DNA of 64,000 nucleotides, from positions 248,001-312,000 of the forward strand of contig NZ_FNCI01000003.1 in the NCBI RefSeq assembly GCF_900100755.1. The letters are read 5' to 3'. This document shows, one piece after another, positions 26,778-35,400 of the stretch. Under the pieces are notes generated by a model. The model worked only from the letters and a program-made list of their open reading frames with translations, ran no database searches and had not been told where the DNA came from. The position numbers were made by a program, and so were the translations under genes. The first letter of the stretch is position 1; every line of letters begins with the position of its first letter. Origin of the DNA: Onishia taeanensis. Its GTDB lineage: Bacteria; Pseudomonadota; Gammaproteobacteria; Pseudomonadales; Halomonadaceae.

Positions 26778-28361
26778 TTAGTGCTCGCGGGTCGCGCTGA
26801 AGCGAATATCCGGCCAACGCTCTTGGGTCATCTGCAGGTTAACGCGGGTCGGCGCGATGTAGGTCAAGCAGTCACCACCATCATAGGCCAGGTTGGTGCT
26901 CGCCTTGCGCTTGAACTCCTCGAGCTTCTTGGGATCATCGCAATAGATCCAGCGCGCCGTCTGGACGTTGACCGCCTCATAGAGGCAGTCGACCTTGTAC
27001 TCTTCCTTGAGGCGGTGGGCGACCACGTCGAACTGCAACGTACCGACGGCGCCAAGAATCAGGTCGTTATTGTCCAGCGGCATGAACACCTGGGTCGCGC
27101 CTTCCTCAGAGAGCTGCTGGAGCCCCTTCTGCAGCGCCTTCATCTTCAGCGGGTCCTTGAGGCGGACGCGCTTGAACAGCTCCGGCGCAAAGTGCGGAAT
27201 ACCGGTGAACCGCATGTCCTCACCCACGGTGAAGGTATCGCCGATCTGGATGGTGCCGTGGTTATGCAGGCCGATGATATCGCCAGGCCAAGCCTCTTCC
27301 ACATGGGCGCGGTCCGAGGCCATGAAGGTCAGGGCGTCGGGCACTTTGACGTCCTTGCCGATACGCACGTGGCGCATCTTCATGTTGCGATCGTACTTGC
27401 CGGAACAGACGCGCAGGAAGGCCACTCGGTCGCGGTGCTTGGGATCCATGTTGGCCTGGATCTTGAACACGAAACCGGTGAAGCGCTCGTCCTTGGCGTC
27501 CACCTCTCTAGAATCGGTCTCACGGGGCTGGGGCGCCGGCGCGTACTCGACGAAGCCATCCAGCATCTCACGGACACCGAAATTACCCATGGCGGTACCG
27601 AAATAGACGGGCGTCAGCTCACCGCGACGATAGGCGTCGAGATCGAACTCATGGGAGGCGCCGCGTACCAGCTCGACCTCCATGCGCAGTTCCTCGGCCT
27701 GAGCTTCGCCCAGCACCTCATCGACCTCGGCACTATCGAGTCCCTCGATGCGCACATCCTCGGGAATGCGGGTGCCCTGCCCCTGTTTGTAGAGATGGAT
27801 GACGTCGTTATAGAGGTGATACACCCCGCGGAAATGACGCCCCATGCCAATCGGCCAGGTCATGGGGGCGCACTGGATATTGAGCACCGTCTCGACTTCA
27901 TCCATCACCTCGATGGGGTCGCGAGTGTCGCGGTCCATCTTGTTGATGAAGGTGAGGATCGGCGTGGTGCGCAGGCGACAGACGTCCATCAGCTTGATGG
28001 TGCGATCCTCGACGCCCTTGGCACCGTCGATGACCATCAGCGCCGAGTCCACTGCGGTCAGGGTGCGATAGGTATCCTCGGAGAAGTCCTCGTGGCCGGG
28101 CGTATCGAGTAGATTGACGATACGGCCGTTGTAGGGGAACTGCATCACCGAGGTCGTCACCGAGATGCCGCGTTCCTGCTCCATCTTCATCCAATCGGAG
28201 GTGGCATGGCGGTCATTGCGCTTGCTCTTCACGGAGCCCGCCATCTGGATGGCGTTCCCGAACAGCAGCATTTTCTCGGTGATGGTGGTCTTACCCGCGT
28301 CGGGGTGGGAAATGATCGCGAAAGTGCGTCGCAGATCGACTTGAGTCTCAAGCTCGCTCAT
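26778..28361 (-). CDS. prfC: Peptide chain release factor 3
   Basis: Translational GTPase of 527 aa that removes RF1/RF2 from the ribosome after termination. G1 is [15 protein letters not shown] (about 18-32), G3 is DTPGHEDF (about 88-95) and G4 is NKMDRD (about 142-147). The RF3 C-terminal domains follow. The start at ATG 28361 is preferred over a GTG four codons upstream. Downstream tatD is likely cotranscribed. Confidence 0.97.
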   Translation of the reverse strand: MSELETQVDLRRTFAIISHPDAGKTTITEKMLLFGNAIQMAGSVKSKRNDRHATSDWMKMEQERGISVTTSVMQFPYNGRIVNLLDTPGHEDFSEDTYRTLTAVDSALMVIDGAKGVEDRTIKLMDVCRLRTTPILTFINKMDRDTRDPIEVMDEVETVLNIQCAPMTWPIGMGRHFRGVYHLYNDVIHLYKQGQGTRIPEDVRIEGLDSAEVDEVLGEAQAEELRMEVELVRGASHEFDLDAYRRGELTPVYFGTAMGNFGVREMLDGFVEYAPAPQPRETDSREVDAKDERFTGFVFKIQANMDPKHRDRVAFLRVCSGKYDRNMKMRHVRIGKDVKVPDALTFMASDRAHVEEAWPGDIIGLHNHGTIQIGDTFTVGEDMRFTGIPHFAPELFKRVRLKDPLKMKALQKGLQQLSEEGATQVFMPLDNNDLILGAVGTLQFDVVAHRLKEEYKVDCLYEAVNVQTARWIYCDDPKKLEEFKRKASTNLAYDGGDCLTYIAPTRVNLQMTQERWPDIRFSATREH

Positions 28362-28498
28362 GAAATCCGTCACTGCTGGAGGTGGCTGGCCACAGGGCCA
28401 AAAGATGGCGCTATCTTAACACTCCCAGCGCAGCGGCCCAATTGGCCTGTGCAGACAGGCGGTTACCACCCTTGTAAACCATGCTTGCCGCTGGCCAT

Positions 28499-28536
28499 GT
28501 AGCGAGTGAAGGTGAGTGAAGAGTAGCGAGTGAAGA
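28499..28536. repeat. Short tandem repeat GTAGCGAGTGAAG
   Basis: GTAGCGAGTGAAG (28499-28511), GTGAGTGAAGA (28512-28522) and GTAGCGAGTGAAGA (28523-28536) follow each other directly. They sit about 80 bp upstream of the YjfB-like gene, in the 254-bp gap between divergent prfC and that gene. No function is evident. Confidence 0.5.
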
Positions 28537-28615
28537 GTAGGATTACAGTTACGAACAAATAAGCCGATAAGCCCAGGGAAGTACCCCAATACATCCGTAA
28601 CAGAAGGAACACTCT

Positions 28616-28840
28616 ATGGATGCATCCATCAATGGCACGGTCGGCATGGCCATGGCGCTGCAGCAGTTCAACAGCAGTCAGCAGGCACAAGCCGAAATGT
28701 TCAGGGAAAACCTGGATACTCAGGCATCGCACATCAATCAGCTGATGGAGGCTGTCACACCGCCTGGCCAAGCGGTTGCCCCGCAGGGTGAATTGGCCCA
28801 ATCAGGCACCATGGGTACGCAGGTCAACACCTACGCCTGA
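28616..28840 (+). CDS. YjfB-like putative motility protein (74 aa)
   Basis: Small soluble protein of 74 aa with a helical N-terminal half (about residues 8-46) and a Pro/Gly/Gln-rich C-terminal tail. The pattern MAMALQQFNSSQQAQAEMF resembles the YjfB putative-motility family, whose function is unknown. AGAAGGAACAC upstream is an acceptable ribosome-binding site, and a strong terminator follows 46 bp after the stop, so it is probably a single-gene transcript. No flagellar genes are nearby. Family assignment is tentative. Confidence 0.6.
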   Translation: MDASINGTVGMAMALQQFNSSQQAQAEMFRENLDTQASHINQLMEAVTPPGQAVAPQGELAQSGTMGTQVNTYA

Positions 28841-28886
28841 TTGCCAACGCTGATGGGGCTGCCTTGCTCGGCACCCTTAATCAGCA

Positions 28887-28918
28887 ATGCCGCAACCTTG
28901 CAGGGTTGCGGCATTTTT
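28887..28918 (+). terminator. Intrinsic terminator after the YjfB-like gene
   Basis: Stem ATGCCGCAACC (28887-28897) pairs with GGTTGCGGCAT (28904-28914), followed by a T-run. It separates the small gene from the sensor kinase. Confidence 0.85.
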
Positions 28919-29007
28919 TATGCAACACTGGCCCCCACCTTTCACGCCAGCTGATGCAGCTATCAGGGTTTGCGGTATCATGCAGCCATCCTCGGACCGG
29001 AGCCATC

Positions 29008-30291
29008 ATGCAAGCAGCTCAAGCCGCCCTGCCGCTACCCCTGTCGACCCCTAACCGCAACTTGGTGAGACTGACGATCGTCCGCGGTATCACCTGGACC
29101 GGTTTTCTGGGGGCCATCATCTTCGGCATTGAAGTGCTGGGCTTTCAGCTACGCGTGCTGCCGATCATTAGCGTGATCGTGGCCATGGGGCTCATGAACG
29201 TTGCTACCTGGTGGCGGCTAGGCCGGCCGCGGGCCGTCACCGACACTGAATACCTGCTGCACCTGATGGTCGATGTCACTGGCCTCACCCTGCTTTTCTA
29301 CTTCACCGGCGGCTCCACCAACCCCTTCATCAGTTACTACCTGGTACCGGTGACCATTGCCGCCGCGACCCTCCCCTGGATATACGCCTGGATCATCGCC
29401 AGCGGCGCCATGGCGGGCTATACCTTCCTGATGCTGTTTTTCGACCAAGTGCCTCAGCTCAGCAACGGCGTGATCGCCAGCAACATCAGCCTTCATGTAC
29501 TGGGCATGTGGATCAACTTCGGCCTGTCGGCAGGCCTGGTGACCTTCTTCATTTTCAAGATGGCGCATGCCCTCAGGCGCCGCGAAAAGACATTGTCACG
29601 CACCCGCGAAGCCGCCCTGCGCAACGAGCAGGTACTGGCAGTGGCCACCCAAGCCGCCGGCACCGCCCATGAGCTGGGCTCGCCGCTATCGACCATGGCA
29701 GTGCTGCTGAAAGAGATGCGCCAGGATGCCGGCGACCGCCCTCAGTTAGTCGAGGATATCGACCTATTGAGAGCGCAGGTCGATACCTGCAAGACACGGC
29801 TCCAGCAACTGGTCGCCAATGCCGATCGACGGCGCCTGGGTGAGCCCGAGAGTCGCGTGGCAGAGGAATGGCTTTCAAGCGTGGTACAGCGCTGGCTGGT
29901 GGTTCGGCCGGACGTCAGCCATAAGCTGGAAATAGCCGGACGCCGCGGTAAGCCGGAGCTCGCGGTCGATGCAACCCTGGAGCAGGCGCTGATGAACCTG
30001 CTCAACAATGCCGCCGATGCTAACCCCGAGAACATCGTCATCAGCCTGAACTGGGATGCCAACGAGGTGATCTTCGACATACGCGATCACGGCCCCGGGG
30101 TCAGCCTGTCGATTGCCGACCAACTGGGTGAAACCTTCATCTCGACCAAGTCCAAAGGCATGGGCATCGGCCTGGTACTCACTCATGCCACCATCAACCG
30201 CTTTGGTGGCAATGTCAGCCTGTATAATCATGAGGAAGGCGGCACCCTGACGGAGGTCAAGCTGCCCAGGCGCGATACGAGCCAGGCCTAA
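29008..30291 (+). CDS. regB: RegB/PrrB/RoxS-type redox sensor histidine kinase
   Basis: Membrane histidine kinase of 427 aa. About six helices fill residues 25-185. Between them lies the RegB heptapeptide GGSTNPF (residues 101-107), known in RegB to bind quinone. The H-box is TAHELGSPLSTM with His221. Cys261 lies exactly 40 residues after it, as the redox-active Cys265 follows His225 in Rhodobacter capsulatus RegB. The HATPase domain (about 305-420) shows NNAADAN, DHGPGV and GMGIGLVLTH. The start at 29008 has CGGAG upstream; 48 extra upstream codons are rejected. The regulator gene follows. Confidence 0.92.
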   Translation: MQAAQAALPLPLSTPNRNLVRLTIVRGITWTGFLGAIIFGIEVLGFQLRVLPIISVIVAMGLMNVATWWRLGRPRAVTDTEYLLHLMVDVTGLTLLFYFTGGSTNPFISYYLVPVTIAAATLPWIYAWIIASGAMAGYTFLMLFFDQVPQLSNGVIASNISLHVLGMWINFGLSAGLVTFFIFKMAHALRRREKTLSRTREAALRNEQVLAVATQAAGTAHELGSPLSTMAVLLKEMRQDAGDRPQLVEDIDLLRAQVDTCKTRLQQLVANADRRRLGEPESRVAEEWLSSVVQRWLVVRPDVSHKLEIAGRRGKPELAVDATLEQALMNLLNNAADANPENIVISLNWDANEVIFDIRDHGPGVSLSIADQLGETFISTKSKGMGIGLVLTHATINRFGGNVSLYNHEEGGTLTEVKLPRRDTSQA

Positions 30292-30421
30292 ACAGAGCGG
30301 TGACCCTTAGGTCTGAGCACAGAAGGAAAAGGCACAAGCAACAGTCGCGCCGCCTAGATGCCATCATGACAGCCATAATAAGCACGCCCCTGCACGCCGT
30401 ATGAGCAAAGACGAGGACAAC

Positions 30422-30961
30422 ATGTCAGAGACGCCACAACGCCTGCTGATCATCGACGACGACGAGATGTTCTGCCATGTCATGCAGAGGGCCATGAGCC
30501 GTCGCGGTTTCGAGGTCATGGTAGCCCACGATGCCGAACAGGCCCTGGCACATGCCCGGCAGTCCCCCCCAAGGATCGCCACCCTGGACCTGAAGCTCGA
30601 ACATAGCTCAGGACTGAAGCTTCTACCGGAACTGCTGGAGCTGGCTCCGGCCTGTCGGGTGGTGGTGCTGACCGGCTATTCGAGCATCGCCACCGCCGTG
30701 GAGGCGATCAAGCTCGGCGCCGCGAACTACCTGTGCAAGCCAGCCGACGCCGATGAGATTCTGGCCGCCCTGGAGCATCAGGATGGCAATCCGGATGCCG
30801 AAGTCGCCGACAATCCCCCTTCGATCAATCGCGTGACCTGGGAGCACATCCAGAAGGTACTTCAAGAACATGACGGCAACATCTCGGCGACGGCTCGGGC
30901 GCTGGGGATGCATCGTCGCACCCTGCAGCGCAAGCTGCAGAAACACCCGGTAAGACGCTAG
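30422..30961 (+). CDS. regA: RegA/PrrA/RoxR-type response regulator
   Basis: Response regulator of 179 aa. The receiver domain (about 7-120) has the acidic pocket IIDDDE, phospho-acceptor Asp56 in ATLDLKLE, and Lys106. The C-terminal Fis-type helix-turn-helix (about 140-175), NISATARALGMHRRTLQRKL, is the hallmark of the RegA family. The start at 30422 has GAGGA 4 bp upstream. It follows the kinase by 130 bp. In other bacteria this pair controls respiration and redox balance; targets here are unknown. Confidence 0.93.
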   Translation: MSETPQRLLIIDDDEMFCHVMQRAMSRRGFEVMVAHDAEQALAHARQSPPRIATLDLKLEHSSGLKLLPELLELAPACRVVVLTGYSSIATAVEAIKLGAANYLCKPADADEILAALEHQDGNPDAEVADNPPSINRVTWEHIQKVLQEHDGNISATARALGMHRRTLQRKLQKHPVRR

Positions 30962-31024
30962 ACCTGGATCGGCGCCTTACCGAGCACCCGGCTCGAAGCC
31001 TTGCTTTAAGCCGCGCCGTCACCG

Positions 31025-31801
31025 CTACTGAGCGGTCCATCCAAGGTCGATGTTCCAGCTTGCCCCGGTGACGGCGCCAGCGAGATCCGACGCCAAATAG
31101 GCGACCAGGGATGCCACCTCGCCCGGCTCGATCAAGCGCTTGACCGCGGCATTCTTGAGCATGATCTGCTCGATGACCTGCTGCTCGTCCATGTCATGGA
31201 GCTTGGCCTGGTCGGCAATCTGATTATCGACCAGCGGGGTCTTCACATAGGCCGGGCAAATAGCGTTGGCCGTGATGCCCTGACTGCCCCCCTCCAGTGC
31301 CGCGGTCTTGGTCAAGCCAATCATGCCGTGTTTGGCACTGATGTAGGCGGCTTTGCCGGGTGAAGCGACCTGGGCGTGCACCGACGCGATATTGATGATC
31401 CGCCCCCATCCGCCCTCGCGCATCGACGGCCAAGCCGCCTGCGTCAGCAGGAAGGGAGCCGTCAGCATCAGATCGATGATCTGGCGCCACTTGGCCTCCG
31501 GGAATTCTTCAATGCTGGACACATGCTGGATCCCGGCATTATTGACCAGGATATCCAGGCGTCCGAAGCGACGCAGCGCCTCTGCCACCGCCGCCCGGCA
31601 CGCCTCTCCATCCGTCAGATCCGCCTGAAAGAAGACAGCGCCAGCCGCGTCGGCCACTGCCTGACCATCAGCATTGAAATCCACCGCCAATACCTGATGG
31701 CCCTGGCGGCAAAATTCCTCGACCACTGCTGCCCCAATACCGCTGGTGGTCCCGGTGACCAGAGCAACGCGCGGCGATGTCTCCTGTGACGTGGTACTCA
31801 T
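31025..31801 (-). CDS. 3-hydroxybutyrate dehydrogenase (SDR family)
   Basis: Short-chain dehydrogenase of 258 aa that most likely oxidises D-3-hydroxybutyrate to acetoacetate with NAD. The cofactor motif VTGTTSGIG is at about residues 15-23. The active site includes Ser in NIASVHAQVAS and the YISAKHG Tyr/Lys pair (about 154-160). The C-terminal MLKNAAVKRLIEPGEVA segment is typical of bacterial BDH. The start at 31801 has AGGAG upstream and replaces a 34-residue longer frame. The CoA-transferase genes for the next step lie 8 kb away. Confidence 0.86.
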   Translation of the reverse strand: MSTTSQETSPRVALVTGTTSGIGAAVVEEFCRQGHQVLAVDFNADGQAVADAAGAVFFQADLTDGEACRAAVAEALRRFGRLDILVNNAGIQHVSSIEEFPEAKWRQIIDLMLTAPFLLTQAAWPSMREGGWGRIINIASVHAQVASPGKAAYISAKHGMIGLTKTAALEGGSQGITANAICPAYVKTPLVDNQIADQAKLHDMDEQQVIEQIMLKNAAVKRLIEPGEVASLVAYLASDLAGAVTGASWNIDLGWTAQ

Positions 31802-32067
31802 CGCTAACTCCTGTAAAAGGCATGACGCTCCGCACGGCGGAGATCCTGAGTCAGCATACGATGAGGCTTGCGGCAAACACCAGTGCGGCGCTGCAACATA
31901 CAAGGGGCGTCAGACCAAAGCGCTAGGCACATCGGGCGAGCACACAGGAAAGCGCAGTTAACGAAATGAACTTGGATAAGAGGCCGCTCGAGACGCCATG
32001 AGCGTCACGTGATGCTAGAATGCGGATTTCAACGTCAAGCACCTCCCCTCACCGCCGCGGAGCCGCC

Positions 32068-32889
32068 ATGCAGACTGCCCAACGCCTCGAGATCGCCATC
32101 GATATCGCCCAACAGGCCGGCCAAGCCATCATCGACGCCCGTCAGTCACAGGACTTCTCCCAGCGCTACAAAGCCGGGAACGAGCTGGTGACGGATACCG
32201 ATGTCGCCGTGGATACCCTGATCGGTCGCGCCCTCGAAGAGCACTTTCCCAACGAAGCACGGCTGACCGAAGAACTCTCGCCCGATCGCGGCGCCATTGA
32301 GCAGTCGGGCGCACTCTGGGTAGTGGACCCCATCGATGGCACCGTCAACTTTGCTCACGGCCTGGTCCACGTGGCGGTGTCCATTGCCTGGGTCAAGGAC
32401 GGTCAGGTCGAGATCGGCGTCGTCCACGCGCCCTTCCTTGGCGAAACCTTCACCGCAGTGCGCGGTCAGGGCGCCTGGCTCAATGGCGAGCGTATTCGCG
32501 TCAGTCGCGCATCGCAGCTTACCAACAGCCTGGTGGCCACCGGCTTCCCCTATCGCCGGGACAGTCGGCCGCCGCTTATTCGCCGCCTGGCTGCCGTACT
32601 CGAGTACTGTCAGGATGTCCGCCGCAACGGTGCCGCCGCCCTCGACCTGTGCAATGTGGCTTGCGGCCGCTTGGATGCCTACTATGAGAGCGTCTCTCCC
32701 TGGGACTTTGCCGCTGGCGTTCTGATTGCGCGCGAGGCCGGCGCTCGCACCGGCCATCTTTACGAATGCCCGTCGAGCATTCCGGAAGATCTTTACGGAG
32801 AAAACCTGCTAGTCAGCGCCCCGGATATCCATGGTGACTTGGCCAAGCTGCTGGTGCGTGCCGATGAAGACCGCCACGAGACAGGCTAA
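32068..32889 (+). CDS. Inositol-1-monophosphatase family protein
   Basis: Mg-dependent phosphatase of the IMPase/FIG superfamily, 273 aa. Metal ligands are in the LTEELSPD segment (about 68-75), DPIDGTVNF (about 88-96) and WDFAAG (about 212-217). It is close to the SuhB/IMPase type, but 3'-phosphoadenosine phosphatase (CysQ) or fructose bisphosphatase-like activity cannot be excluded. The start at 32068 is preceded by CGGAG and replaces a 16-residue longer frame. Confidence 0.9.
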   Translation: MQTAQRLEIAIDIAQQAGQAIIDARQSQDFSQRYKAGNELVTDTDVAVDTLIGRALEEHFPNEARLTEELSPDRGAIEQSGALWVVDPIDGTVNFAHGLVHVAVSIAWVKDGQVEIGVVHAPFLGETFTAVRGQGAWLNGERIRVSRASQLTNSLVATGFPYRRDSRPPLIRRLAAVLEYCQDVRRNGAAALDLCNVACGRLDAYYESVSPWDFAAGVLIAREAGARTGHLYECPSSIPEDLYGENLLVSAPDIHGDLAKLLVRADEDRHETG

Positions 32890-33051
32890 GACGGCAGCGG
32901 TAACGGTAACGGCGCTATAGCAGCTTGTAATAGTTGACGTAGCCAGACTCTATTGGCGTCCGCCGCTGCATTGGTGAACAATGCCCCCATATTCGGATTG
33001 ATCCCATTATTCATCGCCTCTTTTCCAACTCTATTACTCAAGGAGCACTAC

Positions 33052-33327
33052 ATGTTTGTTGTTATCTTCGGTCGTCCTGGTTGCCCCTTCTGCGTTCGCG
33101 CTAAGGAACTCGCCGACAAGCTGAGCGATGCCGGCGCGATCACCGGCTATCGCTATGTCGACATTCACGAAGAGGGCATCAGCAAGGCCGACATGGAGAA
33201 GACCATCGGCAAGCCGGTCGAAACCGTACCGCAGATTTTCGTGGACCAGACTCACGTCGGCGGCTTCACAGAGTTCAACCAGTACGTGAGCGATAACGCC
33301 CTGATGCCGGAAGGCGCACAGCAGTAA
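33052..33327 (+). CDS. grxA: Glutaredoxin (GrxA type)
   Basis: Dithiol glutaredoxin of 91 aa that reduces disulfides and ribonucleotide reductase using glutathione. The active site is Cys11-Pro-Phe-Cys14, with the TVPQIF cis-proline segment (about 59-64) and the GGF glutathione-binding segment (about 71-73). An AAGGAG site precedes the ATG; a 33-residue upstream extension is rejected. CPFC, rather than CPYC, is a less common variant. A perfect 12-bp hairpin follows the gene. Confidence 0.92.
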   Translation: MFVVIFGRPGCPFCVRAKELADKLSDAGAITGYRYVDIHEEGISKADMEKTIGKPVETVPQIFVDQTHVGGFTEFNQYVSDNALMPEGAQQ

Positions 33328-33356
33328 AGCCTTGCATCCTGATGCTCACGCACCAC

Positions 33357-33384
33357 CAGACAGCCGCCTACGGGCGGCTGTCTG
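33357..33384 (+). terminator. Probable terminator after grxA
   Basis: CAGACAGCCGCC (33357-33368) and GGCGGCTGTCTG (33373-33384) form a perfect 12-bp stem with a TACG loop. The downstream U-tract is weak (CGTCTT), so efficiency is uncertain. Confidence 0.65.
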
Positions 33385-33534
33385 CGTCTTGGCCAAAGGA
33401 CAGTGTTAGCCACAGGACGATCTCCTCGACCAGAACCCGCTTGGTTGCGTCCCGCGCGCGTTGAAAGCCTGGTGGTGCTCTCCACCTATACTCAGTGCAG
33501 ATCCCAAGGCTCGACGTCAGAGAGAGAGCGTCCG

Positions 33535-34302
33535 ATGCAACGCCAAGAATTTCTCCAGCAGCTGTGGCTGGACTATGTACACCTACACCCGGAAATCGGC
33601 AGTCTTCGGCTGTGGCCGGTGGGTAGCGAACCCGAATTTCTCGCCTTACTGACCCTGAACCATGGGCCCTTTGCCGCGGCCAAGCTGCTGCCCACACTCA
33701 ACCAGTTTGGCTATCGCTGCGTTGAGTCTCATGCCATGGCCGATCGCGGCCTTTTGGTCTCGCTGTTCGCCCCACCCGATGAAGGCCCATGGCTGGTACT
33801 GGGAGAACTCCAGCTAGGCACTCTGACTCGAGAGCCTCGCGAAATTCTCAAGGCACTGGTCGCCAGGGCGCATCAGGACGATACAAAAGGTCAGAACCTT
33901 CTGGCACGTGGCCGGCCCTGGCCCATGCCGGACTGGGATACCTATTGTCTGCTGCAGAAGACTCACCCTCTAGCAGCCTGGCTTGCCGTGATGGGGCCAC
34001 GGCTGCATCACGCCGGATTCGACTGCGAGCGTCTGGGAAGTGATCTCAGCACCCTGGATGAGCAGCTCAGGCAGACAGGCATGGACGGCAGCGGCGATCG
34101 CCATCACGGTGTCTTCCCCGTATCGCCGCTACTCAACTACCGCTTCTATCCGACCTGCTCACAGCGCCTCGCCTTCGCCGGCGGTGACGAACATCGCATC
34201 ACCCTCGGCGGCCTGGCGCTGATCCAGCCCTGCCTGCCGGGCAAGCATGATCGCTCGGCCGAACTGCTGCTCCCCCAACACACTCGCTGCCAGCTCGCCT
34301 GA
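33535..34302 (+). CDS. DUF1338-like protein with apparently lost metal ligands
   Basis: Protein of 255 aa that aligns by eye along its length with the DUF1338 family (VOC-fold, 2-oxoadipate dioxygenase/decarboxylase-like). Matching segments are FLQQLWLDYV at the start, TLNHGP, LGELQLGTL, RPWPMPDWDTYCLL and AAWLAVMGPRLHHAGF. In active relatives the iron is held by His in an NDH segment, His in a later NHF-type segment, and Glu in a YEF-type segment. Here the first reads EFLALLT, the second keeps a His, and the third reads NYRF. It is therefore probably non-catalytic or altered. The start has AGAGAG upstream. Confidence 0.6.
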   Translation: MQRQEFLQQLWLDYVHLHPEIGSLRLWPVGSEPEFLALLTLNHGPFAAAKLLPTLNQFGYRCVESHAMADRGLLVSLFAPPDEGPWLVLGELQLGTLTREPREILKALVARAHQDDTKGQNLLARGRPWPMPDWDTYCLLQKTHPLAAWLAVMGPRLHHAGFDCERLGSDLSTLDEQLRQTGMDGSGDRHHGVFPVSPLLNYRFYPTCSQRLAFAGGDEHRITLGGLALIQPCLPGKHDRSAELLLPQHTRCQLA

Positions 34303-34349
34303 CCCCTTGCACCACAGAAGGATGGAATTCGCCACGCTTCACTACAGGG

Positions 34350-35243
34350 TTACAGCCTAAGCCGCGGCGTAATGAAATCCAGAAAGGCACCGATGCGCGA
34401 CGAAAGAGCCGTATTGCGGTAGTACACCGCCTGGACCTGTTCGCGTTGATGGGGGCTGATCAGGCGATCGGCTAGCAGGCTGACCAGACGCCCGTGCGTT
34501 AGATCCTCCTGAATCATGAAGCGTGACAGGCAGGCGATGCCCTGTCCTGCTAGGCAGAGTTGGCGCATAACTTCACCACTCGACGTAGTGAGCCTGGGGC
34601 TGATGTTGGGGCCTGCCGAATCGAGCCCCTCCACCGGCCACACGTTGAGATTCCCCGCATTCAGAAACCCCAGCAGCTGATGATCAAGCAGCGCGGCAGG
34701 GCTGGCCGGCAGGCCGTGGCGCTCCAGATACTGAGGGCTGGCGACGAGGTGAAGCGGCGAACGGCCGAGCATCCTGGAGTGAAGCGTGGAGTCCTCGAGG
34801 CTGCCGATGCGAATCGCCACGTCGGTGCGTTGCTCGAGCAGGTTGATGATGTCATCCGATGCGGACAGCTCGAGTTCGATCCCCGGATACTGCTCGCGAA
34901 AGGCCCCAATCAGGGGCACCAGCTGATGAAGAACGAAGGGAGTGGCCGCATCCACCCGCAGCTGGCCGCTGGGCCGCTCACGACTCAAGCGCGTCTGCTC
35001 CTCCGCCTGCGCCAGCACGGCGAGGCCTTCCCGCACACGCTCGACGAAAGCGCGCCCTTCGGTGGTTAGCGTAACGCTGCGCGTGGTGCGATTGAGCAAG
35101 GGGGTGTCGAGCTGTTGCTCCAGGCGCTGGACGGCGCGCGATACCTTGGCCACCGGCACATCCTCAAGCCTTGCCGCCGCGCTGAAGCCACCGCTATCGA
35201 CCACCGCTACCAGCAGGCGAAGATCCTCGGTACGACTCTGCAT
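34350..35243 (-). CDS. LysR-family transcriptional regulator
   Basis: LysR regulator of 297 aa starting MQSRTEDLRLLVAVVDSGGF. The helix-turn-helix is at about residues 6-62 (GFSAAARLEDVPVAKVSRAVQRLE), followed by a periplasmic-binding-protein-like effector domain. It is divergent from the MFS transporter 157 bp away, so that gene is its likely target. A 28-residue longer frame is rejected. The effector is unknown. Confidence 0.88.
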   Translation of the reverse strand: MQSRTEDLRLLVAVVDSGGFSAAARLEDVPVAKVSRAVQRLEQQLDTPLLNRTTRSVTLTTEGRAFVERVREGLAVLAQAEEQTRLSRERPSGQLRVDAATPFVLHQLVPLIGAFREQYPGIELELSASDDIINLLEQRTDVAIRIGSLEDSTLHSRMLGRSPLHLVASPQYLERHGLPASPAALLDHQLLGFLNAGNLNVWPVEGLDSAGPNISPRLTTSSGEVMRQLCLAGQGIACLSRFMIQEDLTHGRLVSLLADRLISPHQREQVQAVYYRNTALSSRIGAFLDFITPRLRL

Positions 35244-35400
35244 GCCTCTTTTCGCCCCCCTCGTCGCCTCAATATCACCCGCCACACTATTACATTTTTC
35301 GCAAAAGTGTTTTGATTTTACGCCCATTTATCGCACAAGACAGCAGGCGCAGACTCTGCGGCGTTCACAAGCCTCGAACGCTTATCAAAGGAGTTCTGCC

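Noticed and set aside
26652-28112. 486-codon frame opposite prfC
   Set aside because: Antisense shadow of a conserved GTPase gene.
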